Origin: Planctomycetota bacterium
GTDB taxonomy: Bacteria > Planctomycetota > UBA1135
Length of the DNA: 64,000 bases
Reading direction: 5' to 3'
Assembly (NCBI GenBank): GCA_002705055.1
Contig: PAHY01000032.1
Location: 1-64,000 of the forward strand
The translations under genes and the position numbers were made by a program. Under the pieces are notes generated by a model. The model saw only the letters and a program-made list of their open reading frames with translations. It was not told the DNA's origin and searched no databases. Of the stretch, positions 25,451 to 34,036 are shown one piece after another (the first letter of the stretch is position 1; each line of letters opens with the position of its first letter).

Positions 25451-27775
25451 CTATTTCTCCGTTGGATCGAAGGTGGACTGGATCGTGCCGCAGCGCAGCA
25501 TTTCCGCGCCAAAGTAGGGATTGGACACCGTCTCTCCCCGCTGCAGCCAGTCTGCGCCGAGGTCTTCAAAGGCCATCGGGCAATGCACCAAGGAAAGGGG
25601 CTCAGAGAGCGGATTACCGTTCTCTTCCAACCACTCGATGAGCCGCGCAGAAACGAGGTCGAATCGCTCCCGCAAGGTCTCGAGCGAGCTCGAATCATCG
25701 AGATCAGAAAGTGGATCGATCCCCAACTTCTGGATCTCACCGCTGAGCTCCGGCAAGGCGAGTCGTGCCGCGGCGAGGTCATCCGCGGCGAGAGCCCGCT
25801 GCATCGCGAGGTATGCCTCGAGGAGCAGCGCCCCTTGAGATGGAGCATGCCCGGGGAAGCTCGCGCGCAGCTCTCCGCAGCGGAGCATCTCGTCACCAAA
25901 GTAGGGATTGGCGATCTCCTCCTCGCGCTGCACCCAGGGCGCCCCCTGGTCGTCGAAGGCCATGGGGCAGTACGCCTCATGGAGCTGCTCTCCCAGCGGG
26001 TTTCCAAAGCGACGCAGCAGGCTGAGTGAAGCGAGCGAGACCTCGTGGAAGGCGACACGCAAGGCGGCGAGATCCTCGGTGTGGTGCAGATGCTCAAGCG
26101 CGCCTTCGATGCGCCGGTGCATCCCTTCTGCTTCGGCGCGCGACGCCGGCGACAGGCTGCTTGGATCCACCTGCCCCAAGGCCTGCTTGGCTGCGTCCAA
26201 GGCGCGCTGGGCGCGGTCGAAGGAGTCGCCCGCGAGCGCCTGCTGCGCCTCCAAGTAGGCCGACCAGTAGGGGCGCAGGCCGCTCCGATAGCGGCGCACC
26301 TCTGCCTCACTTAGGCCCTGCCGCTCACCCGGCATGGACATCATGCTGGGCTTGGCCTGAATCTGCATCGCACTGTCGATGCGGAAGGCACCTTGCGCCA
26401 CCACGCGCTCCCCCTCCGTGAGCCCGTCCAGAATCACGTAGTGGGTGCCTGCACGAGGGCCGAGCACGACCTCACGGCCTTCAAAGGTCGGACGCTCCGT
26501 ACCGAGCACTTCGACGTAGACCACGGCGCGCTTGCCCGTGAGCAGCACCGCACTGCGCGGAACCACAAGGGGGAGCCCTGACTCCGCATCGGCATCAGCG
26601 ACCAGCCCCAGTGACTCGGCGGGCACGAGATCCATGCCACAGACGTCGCAGACGCCAGGCCCGTCCCTGACGATCTCGGGGTGCATCGGGCTGATCCACT
26701 TGCCAGCCAGACTGCGGTCCGGTGCCAGGCCGTGTTCGCCGACCGTGGCATGGACCACAGCGCGCGCAAACATCCCGGGCTTGAGCCTTCCGGCGTGGTT
26801 CTCGAGGCTGACCCGGACGCGCGTGGTGCGCGTATGCGGATCCACGACCGGCGCAAGAAAGGAGACCGCTCCCAGGAACGGCTCGCCGGGATAGGCCTCC
26901 ACCTCGACCTCGACTGCCTGCCCATACCGCAGCCAACCCAGGTCCTGCTCGAAGGCATCGAGCTGGAGCCAGAGATGGTCCAGTTCAGCCAGCCGATAGA
27001 TCGGCGTCCCCTCCTGCACATAGGCACCGCGGTCCAGGAATCGCTTCACCACAACGCCCCGCGCTGGCGCAAAGAGCGTGAGGTGATCCTCCGCGCTGCC
27101 GCGCTCCTCGATCGCATCCACCTGCTCTTCGCTCAGCCCCCAGAGCAGGAGCTTTTCGCGCGCGGCCTGATACGCACGCTGGTTGCTCTCGGCGAGGAAC
27201 GCGGAGGCTTCCCCGGAGGTCGCGCTGAGGCGCTGGCGCGCTGCGATCAGTTCTTCCTGGGCGCTGAGCAGTTCAGGACTGTAGAGCGAGACGAGGTGGT
27301 CCCCTTCCTGGACCGGGACTCCAGTCGCGTCGACGTAGAGTCGATCGAGGCGACCGGGAACCCGCGCCGCGATGGTGTGCATGCGCGTCTCATCGAAATC
27401 GACCCGCCCCGAGAGGATGACCGGACGCGTCAGGCTGCGGCGCTCTGCGGGCACCGCCTGAATCTGCGCCAGCTCGACCGCAGCCGGCGACATCGACAGG
27501 CGGCGCGGATCCTCGTCCCCGCTGTCCCCGAGAAGCACGAGGTCCATGCCACAGATCGGGCAGTCACCGAACTCGGGCAGCTTGATCTGCGGATGCATCG
27601 GGCAGGTCCAAATCTCGGGCTCCGTCTCATCCTGCGCGAGCTGACCCTCCTGCGCCGGAGGCACCGGCTCGACCGCAGGCGCAGCAGGCTCTTGCCGCGT
27701 GACGCTCGCGCGGCCCAGGAAGAAAGCGAGAACCCCGAGCAAGCCCAGGGCGATCCATCGAGAGATTCGTGTCAT
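25451..27775 (-). CDS. cusB: CusB-type RND adaptor with two HMBDs and two C-terminal DUF3347-like repeats
   Basis: A 774-residue membrane-fusion protein (typical CusB about 400-500). It has an N-terminal anchor (residues 7-24), HMBD 1 (WTCPMHPQIKLPEFGDC, CPICGMDLV) and HlyD-type barrel and hairpin domains (ARVPGRLDRLYVDATGVPVQ, VVKRFLDRGAYVQEGTPIYR). HMBD 2 follows, with its first Cys changed to Ser (WISPMHPEIVRDGPG, CDVCGMDLVP), then a membrane-proximal domain. Two DUF3347-like repeats (about 510-640 and 650-774) each end in a CPMAFxDxGAxWxQR...NPYFGxEMLRCG motif. The repeats may hand metal to the pump. It lies 3 bases upstream of cusA and overlaps the TolC gene by 4 bases. Confidence 0.9.
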   Translation of the reverse strand: MTRISRWIALGLLGVLAFFLGRASVTRQEPAAPAVEPVPPAQEGQLAQDETEPEIWTCPMHPQIKLPEFGDCPICGMDLVLLGDSGDEDPRRLSMSPAAVELAQIQAVPAERRSLTRPVILSGRVDFDETRMHTIAARVPGRLDRLYVDATGVPVQEGDHLVSLYSPELLSAQEELIAARQRLSATSGEASAFLAESNQRAYQAAREKLLLWGLSEEQVDAIEERGSAEDHLTLFAPARGVVVKRFLDRGAYVQEGTPIYRLAELDHLWLQLDAFEQDLGWLRYGQAVEVEVEAYPGEPFLGAVSFLAPVVDPHTRTTRVRVSLENHAGRLKPGMFARAVVHATVGEHGLAPDRSLAGKWISPMHPEIVRDGPGVCDVCGMDLVPAESLGLVADADAESGLPLVVPRSAVLLTGKRAVVYVEVLGTERPTFEGREVVLGPRAGTHYVILDGLTEGERVVAQGAFRIDSAMQIQAKPSMMSMPGERQGLSEAEVRRYRSGLRPYWSAYLEAQQALAGDSFDRAQRALDAAKQALGQVDPSSLSPASRAEAEGMHRRIEGALEHLHHTEDLAALRVAFHEVSLASLSLLRRFGNPLGEQLHEAYCPMAFDDQGAPWVQREEEIANPYFGDEMLRCGELRASFPGHAPSQGALLLEAYLAMQRALAADDLAAARLALPELSGEIQKLGIDPLSDLDDSSSLETLRERFDLVSARLIEWLEENGNPLSEPLSLVHCPMAFEDLGADWLQRGETVSNPYFGAEMLRCGTIQSTFDPTEK

Positions 27776-29145
27776 GGCAGCCTCTCCGCAGTCAGTGCGC
27801 GCAGCTCAACCTGCGCCAGTTGATGATCCAGTTGAGCGCGCCAGTACGCGCGTCGGAGCGCAAGCAACGTGCGTTGCGCATCAATCCAATCCAGCGCCGC
27901 GGCTTCGCCGGCCCGGTAACGCGCCAAGGCAAGCTGGACCACCTCTTCGGCACGCGGCAGCAGCGAGTCCTGGTACAGCGCGATTCGCCGCGCCGCGTCC
28001 TCCTCGCGAAACGCGAAACGCTCTACCTGAGTCCGCAGCTTCAGCGTGGCGCTCTCCCAGCGGGCCCGCGCCTCGGCGACTCGATGACGCGCCTGGCGCG
28101 CGCTGGCGTCGTAGCTCGCTCCCCAGATCGGCAGTTCGATGCCGATGCTCACCATCCAGGGGTCATCTCCGGAGCCAGGCACGCCCGCGACCGGTGCATC
28201 CCCGGTGAGAATGGTCTCGGCTCCCAGCACGAAGGAGGGCTTGCGGGAGTAGCCATCGACGCGGACCTCTGCCAGCGCCGCCTCGTACAGCGCCTCCCAA
28301 CGCGCCAGCGTGGGGCTCTGCTCGATCACCCGTCGCAGCACCTCCTCACGATCGATCCGCCGAGGCTGCGCCTCCTTCAGGGTCAGTTCGGGAAGCTCTT
28401 CGATGGGCTCGTCACGACCGACGGCCTCCAAGAGCTCGGCAAATTGGGCCCTCCGCTGCGCGCGATTCGCGGCGAGATCATCCTCGACCCGACCGATCTC
28501 GATCTGCAGTCGCAGCAGGTCCTCCTGGCTCGCACCCGCGCGCACACGCGCCTGGACAATGGGCTCGAGCGTCTTGAGCAGATCGAGCAGATCAAGCAGC
28601 ACCTGGCGATCACGCGCGAGATAGGCATACTCGTCATAGGCGAGCTCCACCCGGCGTACGATCTGCAGCGCCAGCTCGGCGACCGCATAGGACATCGCGC
28701 GGGCCCGGGCATCCGCCTGCTCCTGCCGCGCATCCAGGACCCCCGGCCAAGGAAAACGCTGCGAGACCCCGAGGCGGCGCTGCTGCGGCCCCGTCCGGGT
28801 CTGGACCTCTTCCACAAACTCCGTGAATCGCAGCTGGGGCGCGGGAAGCGCGCCGACGATCGCCTGCTCCTCCATCGCGGCCTGCCAGGAGGCAAACTGC
28901 GCACGCAGGTCGGGGTGGGCCTCCAACGCGGCTTCGACGAAGCGGGCGCGCGATGCCTCACGCAGCTCCCAGGCCGGAGCTTCCTCCGCCATCAGCGCAC
29001 GCTGGCGCGCCTCCGGCCGCGGGATCTCCAGGCGATCGAAGCCGGACGCGCGATCGACAGGAAGCTCAGGCTCCGGCGCGGTGCACGCGCCGAGCAGGCA
29101 GGTCAGTGGCACAACGCGATGCCACCGCAACGGTGATGGGCTCAT
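27772..29145 (-). CDS. TolC-family outer-membrane efflux lipoprotein
   Basis: A 457-residue OEP/TolC-type protein with a lipoprotein signal (lipobox LLGAC, Cys20) and the two-fold helical hairpin architecture. The first half carries LRAQFASWQAAMEEQAIVGA, RLGVSQRFPWPGVL and AVAELALQIVRRVELAYDEY; the second half carries WEALYEAALAEVRVDGYSR, VSIGIELPIWGASYDASARQ and VVQLALARYRAGEAAALDWI. It forms the outer-membrane duct for the CusBA pump. It overlaps cusB by 4 bases and is separated from the Cys-rich gene by a 171-base spacer with three hairpins. Confidence 0.9.
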   Translation of the reverse strand: MSPSPLRWHRVVPLTCLLGACTAPEPELPVDRASGFDRLEIPRPEARQRALMAEEAPAWELREASRARFVEAALEAHPDLRAQFASWQAAMEEQAIVGALPAPQLRFTEFVEEVQTRTGPQQRRLGVSQRFPWPGVLDARQEQADARARAMSYAVAELALQIVRRVELAYDEYAYLARDRQVLLDLLDLLKTLEPIVQARVRAGASQEDLLRLQIEIGRVEDDLAANRAQRRAQFAELLEAVGRDEPIEELPELTLKEAQPRRIDREEVLRRVIEQSPTLARWEALYEAALAEVRVDGYSRKPSFVLGAETILTGDAPVAGVPGSGDDPWMVSIGIELPIWGASYDASARQARHRVAEARARWESATLKLRTQVERFAFREEDAARRIALYQDSLLPRAEEVVQLALARYRAGEAAALDWIDAQRTLLALRRAYWRAQLDHQLAQVELRALTAERLP

Positions 29146-29208
29146 GATCTCTCACGGCTCGTGACAAGATCCGGGTGCAGAGCACCTCGGGGTTCAGATC
29201 CATGCCTC

Positions 29209-29279
29209 GCATTCCGCTTGCCGCAGGAATGCTCAGCACGACGGCAGCATGCCGTCAGGCGCGCGCCAGAGTGGCGCGC
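29209..29279 (-). other. Three consecutive perfect hairpins in the metal operon leader/spacer
   Basis: GCATTCC/GGAATGC (29209-29215 with 29226-29232, 7 bp), GACGGC/GCCGTC (29240-29245 with 29251-29256, 6 bp) and GCGCGCCA/TGGCGCGC (29261-29268 with 29272-29279, 8 bp, 3-base loop). They lie between the Cys-rich gene and the TolC gene. No T-run follows. They could act as attenuators, processing sites or mRNA stabilisers that set the ratio between the first gene and the pump genes. Confidence 0.6.
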
Positions 29280-29316
29280 ATCGACAAACGCGAATCCATC
29301 GCGTTGATCTAAACCC

Positions 29317-29748
29317 CTATAAGCGGAATACCTGGATCCACAGCCGCAGAGGGGGCCCCTCGGCGACTGGTTCCACGGTGCGCCCCGGCCAGGCGGAGAC
29401 TGCTCGCGCGCAATGCGCGGGCGACTCGACACCCGGAATCGTCGACGCGACTGCCTCGCAGACCACGCGCGTGCCTTCGAGGTCGACCGGCGACGGGCTG
29501 ACGGGCTGCGGCGGGACCCATGCACAACCGCAATCGTGGCCAAGCTCCTCGGCCCCTTGCTCGACCGGCCCTCCACAGCACGAAGGTGGCTCCAAATCCA
29601 CCTGCGGCGACTCGCAGCAGCAGCAACTGCACGAGGCAGGATCTGACGCGTGGCCCTCATCGCACGGCACACCGGCGAGCAGCGGCTGCGCGGCCTGCAA
29701 CGCGAGGAGCAGGACGGACAGGCTGAAAGAGGCGAACCAGCGTCGCAT
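29317..29748 (-). CDS. Small exported Cys-rich protein, first gene of the metal operon
   Basis: A 143-residue protein of no family I recognise. It has a signal peptide (about 1-25, SFSLSVLLLALQAAQPLLAG), a mature N-terminus with a dense Cys cluster (PASCSCCCCESPQ, PSCCGGPVE, HDCGCAWVPP) and a Cys-poor C-terminal part ending RLWIQVFRL. Twelve of its cysteines lie within about 85 residues. Placed at the head of a Cu/Ag-type export operon, it is probably a periplasmic metal-binding or sensing protein. The reading frame has a TAGAAT hexamer 11 bases upstream and a GGGAG SD-like sequence, supporting a real gene. Confidence 0.65.
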   Translation of the reverse strand: MRRWFASFSLSVLLLALQAAQPLLAGVPCDEGHASDPASCSCCCCESPQVDLEPPSCCGGPVEQGAEELGHDCGCAWVPPQPVSPSPVDLEGTRVVCEAVASTIPGVESPAHCARAVSAWPGRTVEPVAEGPPLRLWIQVFRL

Positions 29749-29759
29749 GAGGCTCCCTT

Positions 29760-29765
29760 ATTCTA
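29760..29765 (-). promoter_or_regulatory. -10 hexamer TAGAAT of the metal export operon
   Basis: TAGAAT on the minus strand ends 11 bases before ATG 29748 and is followed by AAGGGAG, an SD-like sequence. This is the only convincing promoter in front of the six-gene metal operon. No CueR/MerR-type long-spacer dyad was recognised. Confidence 0.5.
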
Positions 29766-29902
29766 GTCCATGAATCGCGCAGCGCAAGTCGCCCTGGAAT
29801 TGAGCGAGCCTCGGGGGCGGCCATCCTTCCCCGTGCTAATCTCGATTCTGCGGACCCCCTGCCGCCTCCCCGGCCCCCGCGGCCATTCCCTCAACCCTCC
29901 CC

Positions 29903-31999
29903 ATGAAAACCAGTGCCTTTGTGCTGGGGCTCGCTCTCTCAGCGACGCTCCTTTCCTCCACTCCGGCCCAGACGCAGCTGCCGACGACCGAGTTCGTCGA
30001 AGTTGCCGGCCAGCGTGAGTTCTCCGGCTGGATGATCGCGCGCCCCGCGCAGATCGCCGACCTCGAAGAGAGCGGCCTGAGCCGCTCGCAGAGCGAAGTG
30101 CTCCACACCGCCGGCCACCTGATGATGTCAGGCTACGAGGTGTACGAGTTCGTCGACGCGACCGACGAGTACATCTTCCGCGTGCCCGCCGGATCGACCG
30201 AGAACCTCACGGCCCGCGAGCTCATGTCCTCCGGCGCCTTCCAGTACGTCGAGCCGGACTGGACGGTCTACCCGATCGGCACCTCGAACGACCCGCTGCT
30301 CGGCAGCAGCTGGCACCACGACGCCAACCGGATGCAGTCGGCCGACGCCTGGGATATCCACACCGGCAACCCGAGCACCAGCGTCGCCTTCTGTGACACC
30401 GGCATCCGCACCAGCCACGAGGACTTCCAAGCGCACCGCCTCGAGGGCTACAACGCGGTCGACCGCGTCTGGGAATCGAACGGCGGCAACATCGGCGCCG
30501 TCCACCCGCACGGCACCATGGTCACCGGCTGCGGCGCGGCCAACGGCAACAACGGCGTCGGCGTCTCCGGGGTGGGCTGGAACCTCAGCCACCGGATGAT
30601 GCGCGTGTCGAACTCGAGCGGCGGCGGCGCCAGCCTCTCGAACCTGCAGCACGCCGCGCGCACCGCGGTCGAAGCCGGCGACCGGGTCGCCAGCGTCAGC
30701 TACAGCGGAGTCGACACCAACTCAAACCTGACGACCGCGACCTACATCAAGTCGATCGGCGGCCTGCTGGTCTGGGCTGCGGGCAACGACGGCCGCAACC
30801 TCACCTTCGGCAACCGTGACAATGACGACATCATCGTCGCCGGCGCCACGACCTCGAGCGATGCCAAGGCCAGCTTCTCGGCTTACGGCCAGTTCGTCGA
30901 TGTCACCGCGCCGGGCGCCAGCGTCCTGACCTGCGACAGCGGCAGCGACTCGGACTACGCCTACGTCAGCGGCACCAGCTTCGCCTGCCCGCTGACCGCC
31001 GGTCTGTGCGCGCTGATCTGGTCCGCCGACCCCTCGCTGACCCCGAACGAGGTCGAGGACATCCTGAAGTCGGGCGCCGATGACCTCGGCTCGGCCGGCA
31101 TCGACAACACCTACGGCTACGGCCGCATCAACAGCTACGGTTCGCTCAGCCTGCTGGGTGGCGGCACCAACCCGCCCACTGCCGAGTTCAGCGGCACCCC
31201 GACTGCCGGCTTCGCCCCGCTGACCGTCAGCTTCTCGGATCTGTCTTCCGGCAGCCCGGACAGCTGGAGCTGGAACTTCGGCGACGGCGGCAGCTCGAGC
31301 GCGCAGAACCCCAGCCACACCTACACCAGCCCCGGCAGCTACACCGTCACCCTGACGGCGAGTAACGCCAACGGCTCGGACAGCGAGACCAAGGTCGACT
31401 ACATCGTGGTGACGGCCGGCACGCCGCCGACCGCAGACTTCAACGCCACCCCGCTGACCGGCACCGCTCCGCTGGAGGTGGACTTCATCGATGCCAGCAC
31501 GGGCGGCGCGACCTCGTGGTCGTGGGACTTCGGGGACGGCGGCAGCTCGTCGGCGCAGAACCCGAACCACACCTACACCGCCGCCGGCACGTACACCGTC
31601 ACGATGACGGCCAGCAACGCCTATGGCAGCGACACGATGACCAAGGTCGACTACATCGTGGTCGACGAGCCCAGCGGCTACACCGGCCAGGGCTTCATCC
31701 TGTCGAAGAACGCCGACTTCTCCACCGACGACCGCAGCTTCTCGAGCAGTGACACGCTCTATGTGCTGGTCTGGTCGGACCAGGTCGACTTCAACAACAT
31801 CCGCCGCGCCGGCTTCCAGCTGAAGGCGCGGAAGGACAAGCTGCAGGTCGAGTTCACCAACAACGGGGACGGCAGCTACACCGCCTCTTTGGATCTCGCC
31901 AACCTGCCCAGCAGCGCCCGCAACTGGGACTTCAAAGCTCAGGTGCAGGATCGCTCACGGGTCAAGTACACGCCGAGCGCGCGGATCAGCGTGAACTAG
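29903..31999 (+). CDS. Secreted S8 (subtilisin-like) protease with two PKD domains
   Basis: A 698-residue protein with a signal peptide (about 1-22), a propeptide-like region (about 25-120), and a peptidase S8 domain. The triad is complete: D165 (VAFCDTGIRTSH), H203 (VHPHGTMVTGCG) and S359 (SGTSFACPLTAG), with the oxyanion Asn in WAAGNDGRN. Two PKD domains follow at about 427-508 and 509-590, with the signatures WSWNFGDGG and WSWDFGDGG, and a C-terminal beta domain (about 593-698, YTGQGFILSKNADF). It should be an extracellular or surface protease with carbohydrate- or protein-docking modules. A possible -10 (TAATCT, 29837-29842) lies 60 bases upstream, and a strong terminator follows. Confidence 0.92.
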   Translation: MKTSAFVLGLALSATLLSSTPAQTQLPTTEFVEVAGQREFSGWMIARPAQIADLEESGLSRSQSEVLHTAGHLMMSGYEVYEFVDATDEYIFRVPAGSTENLTARELMSSGAFQYVEPDWTVYPIGTSNDPLLGSSWHHDANRMQSADAWDIHTGNPSTSVAFCDTGIRTSHEDFQAHRLEGYNAVDRVWESNGGNIGAVHPHGTMVTGCGAANGNNGVGVSGVGWNLSHRMMRVSNSSGGGASLSNLQHAARTAVEAGDRVASVSYSGVDTNSNLTTATYIKSIGGLLVWAAGNDGRNLTFGNRDNDDIIVAGATTSSDAKASFSAYGQFVDVTAPGASVLTCDSGSDSDYAYVSGTSFACPLTAGLCALIWSADPSLTPNEVEDILKSGADDLGSAGIDNTYGYGRINSYGSLSLLGGGTNPPTAEFSGTPTAGFAPLTVSFSDLSSGSPDSWSWNFGDGGSSSAQNPSHTYTSPGSYTVTLTASNANGSDSETKVDYIVVTAGTPPTADFNATPLTGTAPLEVDFIDASTGGATSWSWDFGDGGSSSAQNPNHTYTAAGTYTVTMTASNAYGSDTMTKVDYIVVDEPSGYTGQGFILSKNADFSTDDRSFSSSDTLYVLVWSDQVDFNNIRRAGFQLKARKDKLQVEFTNNGDGSYTASLDLANLPSSARNWDFKAQVQDRSRVKYTPSARISVN
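31283..31667 (+). repeat. Recent tandem duplication of the PKD-coding segment
   Basis: Two copies about 250 bases apart share long nearly identical stretches, for example GACGGCGGCAGCTCG (31284 and 31537 regions) and GGTCGACTACATCGTGGT near 31393 and 31648. Nucleotide identity this high between domain repeats points to a recent in-frame duplication or conversion. Confidence 0.7.
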
Positions 32000-32021
32000 A
32001 GGGGTAGCCCCCCTTCGTCGT

Positions 32022-32051
32022 GAAGCCGCGGGAGTGCACTCCCGCGGCTTC
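32022..32051. terminator. Perfect 15-bp inverted repeat, bidirectional terminator
   Basis: The arms 32022-32036 and 32037-32051 are exact reverse complements with no spacer (GAAGCCGCGGGAGTG and its complement). It lies between the convergent S8 protease and GST genes and overlaps the GST stop codon (32050-32052). A weaker GGGGTAGCCCC hairpin precedes it. Confidence 0.8.
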
Positions 32052-32709
32052 AATCGTTCCAGTCCAACACGAAGGGCTCCTGGCCCCGTTGCCAGACCGG
32101 GTACTTCTTCATGGCGCGCAGAAAGCGCGCGGACTCGATGAAGCGGTCAAGCCAGCTCCGCAGCTGCGGCCAGGGCTGGGCATCGAACCAGCTCCGATCC
32201 GCGAAGGCGAACTGGCGGACGAAGGGCGCGATCGCCGCGTCGGCCAGAGTGAAGCGCTCGCCGAGCAGGAAGGGGGCGTCGTGCAGACGGGCGTTCAGGT
32301 CGTGCAGAATCGCGGCCGCCGCCGCGCGGTGCTCCTGCTCGTCCGCGTCCTCGTAGCGGGTCGCGTACTTGTAGCGATCGAGGTGATGCTTGAAGTCGCC
32401 GTCGTTGCGCCGGATCAACGCCTCGCAAGCCTGCTGCTCGGCGGCCGTCGCAGGCAGCCAGGCTTCCGGATCATTCTGCGTCAGGGCCCAGCGCATCACA
32501 TCGAGACTCTCGTCGAGAACGGCGCCATCCGCCAGCACCAGGACCGGGACCGTGCCCTTCGGCGAGGCTTCATAGATCTCGTCGGGGCGATCGCGCAGCT
32601 CGATCTCGCGCAGGATGACCGGCTGCTCGGCGACCGCCAGCGCCATCCGGCCGCGCATGGCGTAGGGGCAGCGTCGAAAGCTGTACAGAGTGGGCAGCGC
32701 TGCGCTCAC
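32050..32709 (-). CDS. Glutathione S-transferase family protein
   Basis: A 219-residue protein with a thioredoxin-fold N-terminus. [13 protein letters not shown] carries a Cys-type active site (C14), followed by the cis-Pro segment [20 protein letters not shown]. The helical C-terminal domain shows [20 protein letters not shown], the conserved N-capping/hydrophobic staple motif. CPYA-type GSTs usually act as glutathione-dependent reductases or dehalogenases; the substrate is unknown. The start overlaps the stop of trhO by 4 bases, so the two are co-transcribed. Confidence 0.88.
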   Translation of the reverse strand: MSAALPTLYSFRRCPYAMRGRMALAVAEQPVILREIELRDRPDEIYEASPKGTVPVLVLADGAVLDESLDVMRWALTQNDPEAWLPATAAEQQACEALIRRNDGDFKHHLDRYKYATRYEDADEQEHRAAAAAILHDLNARLHDAPFLLGERFTLADAAIAPFVRQFAFADRSWFDAQPWPQLRSWLDRFIESARFLRAMKKYPVWQRGQEPFVLDWND

Positions 32710-33617
32710 TCCGCGCGATCCCCCAGATGCTGCTGGCCGCGCGCCTCGGCGAGCTGCACCTGACGGTGTCGCTCGCGGTAGCTGGCCTTCTGCTCGGAGC
32801 TGGTGCGCGCGGCGCAGTGATGACAGCTGACCCCTTCCTCAAAATCGGGGTGCGCCTGATCCTGCGCGGACAGCGGAAAACGACAGGCACGACACAGCGA
32901 GTACTGCCCTTCCTTCAGGCCGTGCCCCACCGCGACGCGCTCGTCGAAGACGAAACACTCGCCTTCCCAGAGCGAGTCTTCCTCGGGGATGGTCTCGAGG
33001 TACTTCAGAATCCCCCCTTCGAGGTGGAAGACCTCACGCACGCCGCACTGCTTCAGGAAGGCTGTCGACTTCTCACAGCGAATTCCGCCGGTGCAGAACA
33101 TCGCGACCTTCTGCCCCTCCTTGACCTCGAGCTTGAGCCAGTCCGGGAACTCACGGAAGCTCGACAGCTGCGGGTTGCGCGCGCCGCGGAAGCTCCCGAT
33201 CGCGACCTCGTAGTCGTTGCGCGTGTCGATGACCGTCACGCGCGGATCGGAGATCAGCGCATTCCAGTCTTCGGGCGAGACGTAGGTCCCGACGAGTTCA
33301 TTCGGGTCGATGCCCTCGACCCCCATCGTCACGATTTCCTTCTTGAGCCGCACCTTCATGCGCCGGAAAGGCATCTCGCTGGCCGTCGACCACTTGGGCT
33401 CGAGGCTCGCGAAGCGCGGGTCGCTGCGCAGGAAGTCGACCACCGCGCGTACGCCTTCCTCCGGGCCGGCGATCGTGCCGTTGATCCCTTCTTCAGCCAG
33501 CAGCAGCGTGCCGAAGACGCCCGCCTTCCGGCAGCGCTCGAGCAATGGCTGCTGCCACGCCGCGAAGTCCGGGAACGACGCGAAGCGATACAGCGCAGCC
33601 ACGAGGAGATCGCTCAT
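32706..33617 (-). CDS. trhO: tRNA uridine(34) hydroxylase, rhodanese family
   Basis: A 303-residue YceA/TrhO-type protein. It has an N-terminal acylphosphatase-like domain ([34 protein letters not shown]), a rhodanese domain with the active-site loop [15 protein letters not shown], the signature [20 protein letters not shown], and a C-terminal Cys-rich zinc-like region (CRACRFP with CHHC). The family makes 5-hydroxyuridine at tRNA position 34 in an oxygen-dependent reaction. It is followed with 4-base overlap by the GST gene. A TATGAT hexamer lies 11 bases upstream. Confidence 0.93.
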   Translation of the reverse strand: MSDLLVAALYRFASFPDFAAWQQPLLERCRKAGVFGTLLLAEEGINGTIAGPEEGVRAVVDFLRSDPRFASLEPKWSTASEMPFRRMKVRLKKEIVTMGVEGIDPNELVGTYVSPEDWNALISDPRVTVIDTRNDYEVAIGSFRGARNPQLSSFREFPDWLKLEVKEGQKVAMFCTGGIRCEKSTAFLKQCGVREVFHLEGGILKYLETIPEEDSLWEGECFVFDERVAVGHGLKEGQYSLCRACRFPLSAQDQAHPDFEEGVSCHHCAARTSSEQKASYRERHRQVQLAEARGQQHLGDRAE

Positions 33618-33628
33618 GAGAAGCCCGA

Positions 33629-33634
33629 ATCATA
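33629..33634 (-). promoter_or_regulatory. -10 hexamer TATGAT of trhO
   Basis: TATGAT on the minus strand ends 11 bases before ATG 33617. It is close to the TATAAT consensus and predicts a very short leader. Confidence 0.5.
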
Positions 33635-33704
33635 GCTTTGCGCCGGATTTTCCGGGGGATGATGGCGATTCCGACGTTTGCCCTCTGGACCCCTGTGTCT
33701 CGCC

Positions 33705-34034
33705 ATGCCGATTCCGATCTCTCACGTCAAGAAGGCCATCTGCGCCGGCGCGGTCAAAGTTCTCTACTCGGTCGATCTCCGCTGGAACGACCTGAAGGAT
33801 CTGAAGATCGCCTACACCTTTACCTCGGTGGCCAACCCCACCACCTGGAAGAGCTTCATGGAGGAGGCCGTCGCCACGGCGATCCAGCAGGAGCTGATCC
33901 TGCGCGGCTCCTACTGCCCCGACCTCGAGAAGACCTTCGTCGACTGGTCCACAGCCGATCCCGCCGCCAAGACCTGGGGCGACCTGGAGGCCTTCATCAA
34001 GGGTGGCGTGCGCAACTGCCAGGTGAGCTTCTGA
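33705..34034 (+). CDS. Small conserved-looking protein of unknown function
   Basis: A 109-residue, apparently cytosolic protein beginning MPIPISHVKKAICAGAVKVL. It contains YSVDLRWNDLKDLKIAYTFT, TTWKSFMEEAVATAIQQEL and a C-terminal VRNCQVSF. There is no signal peptide or transmembrane segment and I recognise no family. The composition is normal for a soluble protein and codon GC bias is strong, so it is very likely real. It ends 2 bases before the outer-membrane protein gene, so the two should be co-transcribed. The start at 33705 avoids an N-terminal extension (from 33678) lacking protein character. Confidence 0.7.
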   Translation: MPIPISHVKKAICAGAVKVLYSVDLRWNDLKDLKIAYTFTSVANPTTWKSFMEEAVATAIQQELILRGSYCPDLEKTFVDWSTADPAAKTWGDLEAFIKGGVRNCQVSF

Positions 34035-34036
34035 TC

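Noticed and set aside
32022-32051. 15-bp perfect inverted repeat as a recombination or attachment site
   Set aside because: It lies exactly between two convergent gene ends and no integrase is nearby; a terminator explains it.
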